Below, piece after piece: positions 1-5,427 of a stretch of DNA of 6,868 bases. This DNA is from Actinomycetes bacterium (lineage in GTDB: Bacteria; Actinomycetota; Actinomycetes; Propionibacteriales; Propionibacteriaceae), in contig JAJYQH010000010.1 in assembly GCA_021794705.1 (NCBI GenBank), forward strand, positions 1 to 6,868. Direction: 5' to 3'. A program made the position numbers and the translations under genes. Numbering within the stretch: position 1 is the first letter of the stretch; each line of letters starts with the position of its first letter. The notes beneath the pieces were generated by a model. It made no database searches. It was given only the letters and a program-made list of their open reading frames with translations, and was not told where the DNA came from.

Positions 1-1064
1 GCGTCGAACAGCTCGTCGGGGCGGTAGGACGACAGCCAGTCGATGAGCTGCTGGAGGTGCTCGTCGGTGTCGCGGGCGCTGGCCAGCGGCACCTGGTGGG
101 CGCGCCAGGTGCCCTCGGTGAGCTTGCCGTCGACGTACTTGGGCCCGGTCCAGCCCTTCGGCGTCCGGAACACGATCATCGGCCACAACGGGCGGGCGGC
201 CTCGTCGGCCCCCTGCTCGGCGGCCTCGTGGCGGATGCGGGCGATGTGGTCGAGCACCTCGTCGAGCAGTTCGGCGAAGCGGCGGTGGTAGCTCTCCGGC
301 TCCTCGTCGTCGAACCCGGCGGTGAAGACGTACGGCGTGTGGCCGTAGCCGCGCATGAGATCGAGGAGCTCGTCCTCGCCGATGCGGGCGAGCACCGCCG
401 GATTGGCGATCTTGAACCCGTTGAGGTGGAGCACCGGCAGCACGACGCCGTCGGTGACCGGGTTGAGGAACTTGTTCGAGTGCCAACTGGTGGCCAGCGG
501 CCCGGTCTCGGCTTCCCCGTCGCCCACCACGGCGAAGACGAACAGGTCGGGGTTGTCGAACGCGGCGCCGTAGGCGTGTGACAGCGCGTAGCCGAGCTCG
601 CCGCCCTCGTGGATCGAGCCCGGCGTCTCGGGAGCCACGTGCGAGGGGATGCCCCCCGGGAAGGAGAACTGCTTGAACAGCCGTCCCAGGCCCGCCTCGT
701 CCTGGGAGACCCGCGGGTACACCTGGGAGTAGGTGCCGTCGAGGTAGCTGTTCGCGACCATGGCCGGTCCGCCGTGGCCGGGGCCGGCGATGTAGAGGCT
801 GTGCAGCTTCCGCTCGCCGATCACCCGGTTGAGGTGGGCGTACAGGAAGTTGAGCCCCGGCGTCGTCCCCCAGTGCCCCAGCAGCCGCGGCTTGACGTCG
901 TCGCGGGTGAGCGGACGCCGCATGAGCGGGTTGTCGAGCAGGTAGATCTGGCCGACCGCCAGGTAGTTCGCCGCGCGCCACCAGTCGTGGATGGCGGTGA
1001 GGTGGTCGTCGGACAGGGGAGGAGCATCGCACTCGGCACGGGTGCGCCAGGTGGAACTGGACAT
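1..1064 (-). CDS. xfp: Phosphoketolase (xylulose-5-phosphate/fructose-6-phosphate), N-terminal part, cut by window edge
   Basis: Thiamine-diphosphate enzyme of the cytosol that splits xylulose 5-phosphate (and often fructose 6-phosphate) with phosphate into acetyl-phosphate and an aldose phosphate. The first 354 residues are visible; the family has about 800, so the C-terminal half lies beyond position 1. Diagnostic motifs are H64 in [19 protein letters not shown]97 in [10 protein letters not shown]142 and E153 in [17 protein letters not shown], and the cofactor/Mg motif GDGEAETGP starting at residue 181. H323 in RAHQVPL corresponds to the later conserved histidine. The numbering of H64, H97, H142 and E153 agrees with what I recall for the bifidobacterial enzyme, which supports the ATG at 1064. 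That ATG follows AAAGGA at about 6 bases. It is codirectional with the FAD oxidoreductase upstream, 102 bases apart, and has a candidate promoter in the gap. Family assignment is secure; preference for Xu5P or F6P cannot be read. Confidence 0.96.
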   Translation of the reverse strand, partial: MSSSTWRTRAECDAPPLSDDHLTAIHDWWRAANYLAVGQIYLLDNPLMRRPLTRDDVKPRLLGHWGTTPGLNFLYAHLNRVIGERKLHSLYIAGPGHGGPAMVANSYLDGTYSQVYPRVSQDEAGLGRLFKQFSFPGGIPSHVAPETPGSIHEGGELGYALSHAYGAAFDNPDLFVFAVVGDGEAETGPLATSWHSNKFLNPVTDGVVLPVLHLNGFKIANPAVLARIGEDELLDLMRGYGHTPYVFTAGFDDEEPESYHRRFAELLDEVLDHIARIRHEAAEQGADEAARPLWPMIVFRTPKGWTGPKYVDGKLTEGTWRAHQVPLASARDTDEHLQQLIDWLSSYRPDELFD

Positions 1065-1096
1065 GCCGGTCCTTTCGCAGGGGTTGGACCCTCCCC

Positions 1097-1125
1097 ATTC
1101 AAGTGCACCCCGGGGTCGGTGCCAA
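1097..1125 (-). promoter_or_regulatory. Candidate sigma-70-type promoter of xfp
   Basis: On the minus strand TTGGCA (1125-1120) is separated by 17 bases from TTGAAT (1102-1097). This matches the -35 consensus at 5 of 6 bases and the -10 consensus at 4 of 6. The predicted start near 1090 would leave a leader of about 26 bases containing the AAAGGA ribosome site. It would let xfp be transcribed apart from the upstream oxidoreductase gene. It was found by eye only and a chance match is possible. Confidence 0.45.
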
Positions 1126-1149
1126 CGGGTCCCGGCGGGTGTGCGGGGA

Positions 1150-1165
1150 CGCCGGCCGGCCGGCG
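1150..1165. repeat. 16-bp perfect GC palindrome just after the oxidoreductase stop codon
   Basis: CGCCGGCCGGCCGGCG is its own reverse complement and lies one base beyond the stop codon (1167-1169) of the FAD/Fe-S gene. In RNA it can form a 6-bp all-GC stem with a 4-base loop. There is no U tract, so it may pause or partly terminate transcription, or protect the 3' end, but it is not a classical intrinsic terminator. CCGG-rich runs also occur by chance in DNA this GC-rich. Confidence 0.35.
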
Positions 1166-1166
1166 G

Positions 1167-3953
1167 TCAGGCGTGCACGGCCAGCAGCTGCGCCAGGGTC
1201 ACTGAGCCGCGGTCGGCGAGGTCGGAGAGCTGCTTGCGGCAGCTGAAGCCGTCGGCGAGCACGATCGCGTCGGGGCCGGCCGCCTCGACCGCGGGCAGCA
1301 GGTCGTGCTCGGCCACGGCCACCGACACGTCGTAGTGACCCTTCTCCACCCCGAAGTTGCCGGCCAGGCCGCAGCAGCCGCCGAGCGTGACCACCTCGGC
1401 CCCGGTGCGCCGCAGCAGGTCGGCGTCCGCCCCCCAGCCGAGGACGCTGGCGTGGTGGCAGTGCGGCTGGGCGACGATCGTGTGACCGCTGAGGTCGGGG
1501 GGCGTCCAGTCCGGGGTCTTCCCGAGCAGTTCGGCGAGCGTGTGCACCGCCTTGGCGACGTCGGGGACGCGCGGGTCGTCGGGCAGCAGCTCGCCGGCGT
1601 CCGAACGCCACACCGCGAGGCAGCTGGGCTCGAGCCCCACGATCGGGGTGCCCTGCGCGGCGATCGGGGCGAGCACGTCGAGGGCCCGACGCAGTTGCGC
1701 CCGGGCCCCGTCGAGCTGGCCGGTGGTGATCCACGTGAGGCCGCAGCAGGCGTCCTGCTGCACGACGTGGGGTGCGTAGCCGGCGTCCGCGAGCACCCGG
1801 ACGAGGGCCTCGAGTTGCGAGCCCTCGAAGGTGTCGGTGAACGAGTCGACCCACAGGGCCACCGGCGTGCCGGTGGGGTGCGGTGTCCGGAAGGCCCGGC
1901 GCGCGCGTCCCCCCGTGCGGAACCTGGGCATGGGCCGGCGCTGGTCCACCCCGGCCATGGCTCTCACCAGGTGCCGGACGCCGGGAGTCTGGGTGGCGGC
2001 GTTGGCGAGGGCCGCGAGCCCCGGGACCGCGGTGACAAGGCGTCCCCACCGAGGCAGCCACCCCAGGGCGTAGTGGGACGCCGGCCGCAGCCGACCCTTG
2101 AACGCCTCGAACAGCACCCGGGACTTGTAGGCCGCCATGTCGATGCCGGTCGGGCAGTCGCGGCGGCAGCCCTTGCACGACAGGCACAGGTCGAGCGCCT
2201 CGTGCACCTCGGGCGAGCGCCAGCCGCCGTCGACGAGCGAGCCGTTGATCATCTCCTGCAACACGCGGGAGCGGCCGCGGGTGGAGTCCTTCTCGTTGCG
2301 CGTCGCCTGGAACGAGGGGCACATGACGCCGCCGCCGCCCGTGGTGTCGGCGAGGCACTTGCCGACGCCCGAGCACTGGTGCACGTCGCGGGCGAACTGC
2401 GGCGCCTGCAGGCGCAGCGGCGAGCGCAGGGTCTCGGGGACGCGGACGCGGGCCTCCACCGGGTCGGGGTCGACGAGCACGCCGGGGTTGAGCAGGTTGT
2501 CGGGGTCGAAGAGGTGCTTGACCTGGGCGAACAGGGCGAGGGCCTCGGGGGAGTACATCGCGGGCAGCAGCGCCGAGCGGGCCCTGCCGTCGCCGTGCTC
2601 GCCGGACATCGATCCGCCGTGGCGGGCGACGAGGCGGGCGGCGTCCTCGACGAACGCCTTGTAGGCGTGCGGCCCGTCGGGGCGCTCGAGCGGGAAGTCG
2701 ATGCGGCAGTGGACGCACCCGTCGCCGAAATGGCCGTACGGCAGGCCGTGCATGCCGTGCTCGGCGAGCAGGGCGTCGAACTCCCGGAGGTACGTGCCGA
2801 GATTTGCGGGGGGTACGGCGGCGTCCTCCCACCCGGGATAGGCGGGTTCGTCGAGCGAGACCCCGGCCAGGCCGGCGCCGTCGGCGCGGATCTTCCACAG
2901 CACCGTGGCCTCGGCGGGGTCGGTGACCACCCAGCCGTCGAGGCACCCGGACGCCGCCAGCAGGGCCTCCGCGCGGGCCCGGACCTCGCCGGCGTCCTCG
3001 CCCACCACCTCGAGGAACATCCACCCCTCGCCGCGGGGGAGTGGCGGCACGGCGGACTCGCCCGAGCGCTGCCGGACGACGTCGACGATGCGGGCGTCGA
3101 GGCCCTCGCAGGCGACCGGTCGGAACGGCAGGATCAGCGGCATCGCGTCCGCGGCGTCCGCCATCGTCGGGTAACCGAGCGCGATCATCTGCGTGCAGGG
3201 GGCGTCGGCGACCAGCCGCACGGTGGCTCGGGTGATGACGCCGAGCGTGCCCTCGGTGCCGGCGAAGAACGCCGGGACGTCGAAGCCGTGCTCGGGGAGC
3301 AGGTGCTCGAGGCTGTAGCCGCTCACCTGGCGGGAGAAGTGCCCGAACTCCGTGCGGATGGTGCCGAGATGGGCGTTGGCGAGGCTGCGGAGCTGGGGGA
3401 GCGGGCCGGACGCGTCGTCGCCGCGGGTCAGCGTGAGGTGCTCGCCGGTGCCCGTGATGATGTCGAGGGAGACGACGTTGTCGGCGGAGCGTCCGTAGCC
3501 GAGGGCGCGGGGTCCGCAGGCGTTGTTCGCGATCATCCCGCCGACGGTGCAGCGGTTCGCGGTCGACGGGTCGGGGCCGAAGCGCAGGCCGTACGGCTTG
3601 ACGGCCGCCTGGAGCTGCGACTGGACGACGCCGGGTTCGATGGTGGCGGTGCGGGCGTCCGGGTCGATCGAGAGCACCCGGTTGAGGTGGCGGCCGACGT
3701 CGAGGACGAGGCCGTCGCCGACCGCGTTGCCCGCGCACGACGTGCCGGCCCCGCGGGTGGTGATCGGCATGCCCGACGACAGGCAGGCGCGGACGACGGC
3801 GTCCAGTTCGTCGAGGGTGCGGGGTCGGGCGACCGCCTGCGGCACGATCCGGTAGATCGACGCGTCGGTGGAGTAGAGGGCACGCGCGAGGCTCGACGTG
3901 TCGACGCAGTCGACGACGCCGGGACGAGACAGCAGGTCGGCCAACGCGCTCAC
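1167..3953 (-). CDS. FAD-binding and (Fe-S)-binding oxidoreductase, D-lactate dehydrogenase/YdiJ type (two-domain fusion)
   Basis: Predicted 928-residue flavo-iron-sulfur dehydrogenase oxidising a 2-hydroxyacid, most likely D-lactate or a relative, and passing electrons to the quinone pool at the inner face of the membrane. Domains in order: a PCMH-type FAD domain at about 35-250 (RGAGTSCAGNAVGDGLV at 68-83, GGMIANNACGPRALGYGRSADNV at 138-160, split by the two glycine-rich stretches); a FAD-oxidase C-terminal domain at about 260-495 (YGHFGDGCVH at 406-415, SGEHGDGRARS at 450-460, FDPDNLLNPG at 482-491); a ferredoxin-like part with C527, C533, C545 and the array C590, C593, C596, C600 followed by P; and two CCG/heterodisulfide-reductase-type modules (CCG at 736-738 and 860-862, plus EPSC ending at 778 and HCHH at 831-834). 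No transmembrane helix or signal peptide is evident. The start is GTG; the only upstream Shine-Dalgarno-like bases (GGATGG) are far away, so the exact start is not certain, but the N-terminus fits the family. Substrate is not determined by sequence. Confidence 0.93.
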   Translation of the reverse strand: MSALADLLSRPGVVDCVDTSSLARALYSTDASIYRIVPQAVARPRTLDELDAVVRACLSSGMPITTRGAGTSCAGNAVGDGLVLDVGRHLNRVLSIDPDARTATIEPGVVQSQLQAAVKPYGLRFGPDPSTANRCTVGGMIANNACGPRALGYGRSADNVVSLDIITGTGEHLTLTRGDDASGPLPQLRSLANAHLGTIRTEFGHFSRQVSGYSLEHLLPEHGFDVPAFFAGTEGTLGVITRATVRLVADAPCTQMIALGYPTMADAADAMPLILPFRPVACEGLDARIVDVVRQRSGESAVPPLPRGEGWMFLEVVGEDAGEVRARAEALLAASGCLDGWVVTDPAEATVLWKIRADGAGLAGVSLDEPAYPGWEDAAVPPANLGTYLREFDALLAEHGMHGLPYGHFGDGCVHCRIDFPLERPDGPHAYKAFVEDAARLVARHGGSMSGEHGDGRARSALLPAMYSPEALALFAQVKHLFDPDNLLNPGVLVDPDPVEARVRVPETLRSPLRLQAPQFARDVHQCSGVGKCLADTTGGGGVMCPSFQATRNEKDSTRGRSRVLQEMINGSLVDGGWRSPEVHEALDLCLSCKGCRRDCPTGIDMAAYKSRVLFEAFKGRLRPASHYALGWLPRWGRLVTAVPGLAALANAATQTPGVRHLVRAMAGVDQRRPMPRFRTGGRARRAFRTPHPTGTPVALWVDSFTDTFEGSQLEALVRVLADAGYAPHVVQQDACCGLTWITTGQLDGARAQLRRALDVLAPIAAQGTPIVGLEPSCLAVWRSDAGELLPDDPRVPDVAKAVHTLAELLGKTPDWTPPDLSGHTIVAQPHCHHASVLGWGADADLLRRTGAEVVTLGGCCGLAGNFGVEKGHYDVSVAVAEHDLLPAVEAAGPDAIVLADGFSCRKQLSDLADRGSVTLAQLLAVHA

Positions 3954-3993
3954 CCGGTCAGTCTGCCATCCCGGGTTCGGGGGGCGCGGGGAG

Positions 3994-4019
3994 CCGGGTC
4001 CGATGGACCGGGGACCCGG
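3994..4019. repeat. 8-bp perfect inverted repeat upstream of the oxidoreductase gene
   Basis: CCGGGTCC (3994-4001) and GGACCCGG (4012-4019) are exact reverse complements around a 10-base loop. The element lies about 40 to 65 bases upstream of the GTG start of the FAD/Fe-S gene, where an operator or a leader hairpin would be expected. No matching second copy is seen in the window, so neither role is proved. The rest of 3954-4047 is plain GC-rich spacer with no promoter I can support. Confidence 0.4.
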
Positions 4020-4047
4020 AGGCGGCGTCCGCTCGGCCCGATCCGCG

Positions 4048-4130
4048 GGGCGGGCGTTCTCTGCTGGGGCGGGCGATCGCGACGCCCAAACGGCAGAGAT
4101 GTCCCGCCCCAGCGTCGAGAACTCCCGCCC
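4048..4130. repeat. Long imperfect inverted repeat in the spacer between the MarR and oxidoreductase genes
   Basis: The left arm 4048-4073 and right arm 4103-4130 are near-perfect reverse complements. They share GGGCGGG, then GTTCTC, then GCTGGGGCGGG, interrupted by one mismatch and a short bulge. The innermost 11 bp (4063-4073 with 4103-4113) pair exactly. The 29-base loop holds the octamer palindrome GCGATCGC (4073-4080, one base into the left arm) and GCAGAGA (4093-4099), which can instead pair with TCTCTGC at 4058-4064. The stem has no U tract on either side. It could be a structured RNA leader for the oxidoreductase gene, part of the MarR 3' end, or a copy of a dispersed palindromic repeat. 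The pairing is seen directly; the role is unknown. Confidence 0.7.
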
Positions 4131-4149
4131 GGGAGGCGGGGGCGGGAGT
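4121..4149 (-). terminator. Candidate terminator hairpin of the MarR gene
   Basis: ACTCCCGCCC (4121-4130) and GGGCGGGAGT (4140-4149) form a perfect 10-bp stem with a 9-base loop. It begins 7 bases after the MarR stop codon on the minus strand. It is followed by TCTCGACG rather than a U run, so it would be a U-poor terminator of the kind often proposed in high-GC actinomycetes. Its 4121-4130 arm is shared with the longer inverted repeat at 4048-4130, so the two folds compete. Confidence 0.5.
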
Positions 4150-4156
4150 GGGCCGC

Positions 4157-4609
4157 TCAGAAGGGGGAGTCGAGGACGGCCTTCATCACCCGGCCGAGCG
4201 CCTCGAAGTCGCGGGGGTCGGCGACGTCGACGAAGACCTCGCGCACCGCGTTGACGTGATCGGGGGCCGCTGCTTCGAGGACGCCGAAGCCCTCGTCGGT
4301 GAGGTGGGCGTAGACGCCGCGCCGGTCGTCGCTGGCCGAGGATCGGCTCACGATCCCGCGCCGCTCCAGTCGGCTGATCGCGTGCGTGAGGCGCGAACGG
4401 CTCTGGTGGACGAGTTCGGCGAGCTCGGACATCCGCAGCCGGCGTCCCTCCGCCTCGGACAAGGCGACGAGGATCTCGTACTCCGCCAGGTCGAGCCCCC
4501 GCGTGCGCAGGTCGGCGTCCAGGTGCTGGTTGATCCGGGCCACCCCCGACAGCCAGTTGCGCCAGATCTGCTGCTGCTCCTGATCGAGCCAGTTGGCGCC
4601 GGTCTCCAT
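4157..4609 (-). CDS. MarR-family winged-helix transcriptional regulator
   Basis: A 150-residue cytosolic DNA-binding regulator, usual length for MarR proteins, which act as dimers and are commonly released from DNA by small aromatic or acidic ligands. Helical dimerisation region about 10-35; wHTH core about 42-105, with LRMSELAELVHQSRSRLTHAISRLERRGIV (58-87) holding the recognition helix and DDRRGVYAHLT (94-104) the wing with the conserved D-R pair. The frame is open to a GTG at 4639, but the ATG at 4609 is chosen because AGGA lies 8 bases before it; an ATG at 4618 is less well placed. It diverges from the XRE/membrane pair and precedes the oxidoreductase gene on the same strand, about 200 bases away. 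It may control itself, the oxidoreductase or the divergent pair. The ligand cannot be inferred. The divergent palindromes fit a dimeric regulator of either MarR or XRE type. Confidence 0.93.
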   Translation of the reverse strand: METGANWLDQEQQQIWRNWLSGVARINQHLDADLRTRGLDLAEYEILVALSEAEGRRLRMSELAELVHQSRSRLTHAISRLERRGIVSRSSASDDRRGVYAHLTDEGFGVLEAAAPDHVNAVREVFVDVADPRDFEALGRVMKAVLDSPF

Positions 4610-4654
4610 GCCGGGCATCCTAACGGGCGCACGCCCCACGGACGGCGGAGTGAT

Positions 4655-4670
4655 GTCAAGTTTCCTTGAC
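4655..4670. promoter_or_regulatory. Palindromic operator, site 1 (GTCAAG-N4-CTTGAC)
   Basis: The 16-bp palindrome GTCAAGTTTCCTTGAC has exact 6-bp half-sites and a 4-base centre. It overlaps the candidate -35 box TTGACT (4666-4671) of the XRE gene. A second copy with identical half-sites sits with its centre 29 bp to the right. Two identical rare half-site pairs in a 93-base divergent spacer are strong evidence for a dimeric repressor site. The most likely binder is the adjacent XRE protein, with the MarR protein as the alternative. Confidence 0.82.
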
Positions 4671-4695
4671 TATCCGTCGTCCTGTCAAGTAACCT
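4666..4695 (+). promoter_or_regulatory. Candidate promoter of the XRE/membrane operon, giving a leaderless mRNA
   Basis: TTGACT (4666-4671) and TAACCT (4690-4695) are 18 bases apart, matching -35 at 5 of 6 bases and -10 at the key TA...T positions. The start would fall about 7 bases on, at 4702-4703, which coincides with the GTG start codon. No Shine-Dalgarno sequence precedes that GTG, which agrees with leaderless translation, common in Actinobacteria. Both boxes lie inside the two palindromes, so bound repressor would block polymerase. Confidence 0.6.
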
Positions 4696-4699
4696 TGAC
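4684..4699. promoter_or_regulatory. Palindromic operator, site 2 (GTCAAG-N4-CTTGAC)
   Basis: GTCAAGTAACCTTGAC repeats the half-sites of the site at 4655-4670 with a different 4-base centre; flanking T and A extend the symmetry to 18 bp (4683-4700). It contains the candidate -10 box of the XRE gene and ends three bases before the GTG at 4703. On the minus strand its TTGACA (4688-4683) could serve as a -35 for the MarR gene, but the -10 opposite (GAAACT at 18 bases) is poor. Control of both divergent genes is plausible and unproved. Confidence 0.82.
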
Positions 4700-4702
4700 A
4701 TC

Positions 4703-4897
4703 GTGCAGAACGAGATCCGCCGCCTCCGGGAGCAGCGGGGTCTCTCTCAGGCGGCCCTGGGCGCCGAACTGGGGGTGTCGCGGCAGACGGTCAACTCGCT
4801 CGAGACCGGCAAGTACGATCCCTCGCTTCCCCTCGCCTTCACCATCGCCCGCTACTTCGCCCGGAGCATCGAGGAGATCTTCCATGTCGACGACTGA
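4703..4897 (+). CDS. Small XRE-family (YozG-like) helix-turn-helix repressor
   Basis: A 64-residue protein made almost entirely of one HTH_3/Cro-CI-type domain. Residues 4-11 form the first helix, SQAALGAELGVSRQTVNSLE (15-34) is the helix-turn-helix, and GKYDPSLPLAFTIARYF (36-52) with EEIF (57-60) is the typical end of this small family. There is no ligand or sensor domain, so any signal must come from a partner. The GTG at 4703 is chosen because the HTH begins at once and the predicted transcript start lies at the same place; there is no ribosome site. Its 3' end overlaps the membrane gene by 14 bases. Such regulators are often found beside a small integral membrane protein, as here. Autorepression through the two upstream palindromes is inferred from their position. 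Confidence 0.9.
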   Translation: MQNEIRRLREQRGLSQAALGAELGVSRQTVNSLETGKYDPSLPLAFTIARYFARSIEEIFHVDD

Positions 4898-5321
4898 CCG
4901 CTCAGCCCCCGCCCGCAAGACGACCGCCGCCTGGTTCGTGGGCGTCGCCGTCGGCCTGGTCATCTGCCTCGGGCTGGCCCTCGCCGTGGGCCTGGCGGGC
5001 AACAGGGACGCGGCGGCGGGCATCCTCACCGGGGGCGTGGCCGTGCTCGTGCTCGCCGGCTGGGCGCGCTGGCGTTCGGTGCGAGCCGTTGATCGCGCGG
5101 GAACGGCTGCCCGGATCGCTGCCGGACGCCCCGACGAGCGCGACCTGCGGGTGCACCAGGCGACGCTGGCGGTCGTCGGCGTGATCGCGATCCTCCTCTC
5201 CGGGCTGGCCAGCGCCGCGACGTTCCTCTCCGTCGACGCGACGGTGCTCGTCCGGGTCATGCCGTTCGTCCTGGTGGCGACGATGCTCATCGCGTTCGTG
5301 CTGGTCGACCGCCGGTTCTGA
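4884..5321 (+). CDS. Small four-helix membrane protein partnered with the XRE regulator
   Basis: A 145-residue protein of unknown function. Four hydrophobic segments: about 15-39, 43-61, 93-115 and 121-141, after a short polar N-terminus with R11 and K12. Between segments 2 and 3 lies a charged stretch with RPDERDLRVHQ (82-92); a DER-type motif at this place is typical of the DUF2178-like membrane proteins that accompany small YozG-type regulators, and I make that comparison from memory. The open frame extends far upstream, but the ATG at 4884 is chosen because GAGGAG ends about 8 bases before it and the predicted protein then starts just ahead of the first helix. The 14-base overlap with the XRE gene indicates translational coupling. 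No enzyme motif, heme or metal ligand set is evident. It may sense the envelope for the repressor or be its target; neither is shown. Confidence 0.87.
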   Translation: MSTTDRSAPARKTTAAWFVGVAVGLVICLGLALAVGLAGNRDAAAGILTGGVAVLVLAGWARWRSVRAVDRAGTAARIAAGRPDERDLRVHQATLAVVGVIAILLSGLASAATFLSVDATVLVRVMPFVLVATMLIAFVLVDRRF

Positions 5322-5427
5322 CCTCGCGATCCGAGCTCGGCTGACCCGACGCGGCCAGGGGCTACAGGGGGCGTGGGGCCTCGCGTGAAAGACTGTGGGG
5401 CAGCCCAAGTTGACGGGGAGGACATCC

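Noticed and set aside
1099..3738. Open frame of 879 codons on the minus strand in another frame of the oxidoreductase gene
   Set aside because: The product is an arginine/proline-rich string without motifs, while the overlapping frame encodes a clear FAD/Fe-S enzyme.
3958..3969. Three-codon minimal frame ATGGCAGACTGA just upstream of the oxidoreductase GTG
   Set aside because: A start-stop regulatory frame is conceivable, but a match this short is expected by chance and its ribosome site is poor.
4073..4080. GCGATCGC octamer, identical to the cyanobacterial HIP1 repeat
   Set aside because: It is a single copy within a GC-rich structured spacer of an actinomycete-like sequence; the match is coincidental without genome-wide enrichment.
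1305..4259. Open frame of 984 codons on the plus strand, antisense to the oxidoreductase and MarR genes
   Set aside because: The translation is low-complexity, rich in G, A, R, V, E and D with no domain, and it lies in the complementary frame of well-supported genes. It is a shadow produced by high GC content.
4610..4639. Ten-residue longer MarR start at the GTG at 4639
   Set aside because: No ribosome site stands before it, while the ATG at 4609 has AGGA at a proper distance. It remains possible if the transcript starts further upstream.
4593..4883. N-terminal extension of the membrane protein frame across the operator region and XRE gene
   Set aside because: The extension is serine/arginine-rich with no domain, crosses the operators and the XRE gene in another frame, and the ATG at 4884 has a good ribosome site.
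5331..5340. Palindrome CCGAGCTCGG nine bases after the membrane protein stop codon
   Set aside because: There is no loop and no U tract, so it is not a credible terminator. A 10-bp GC palindrome is common in such DNA.
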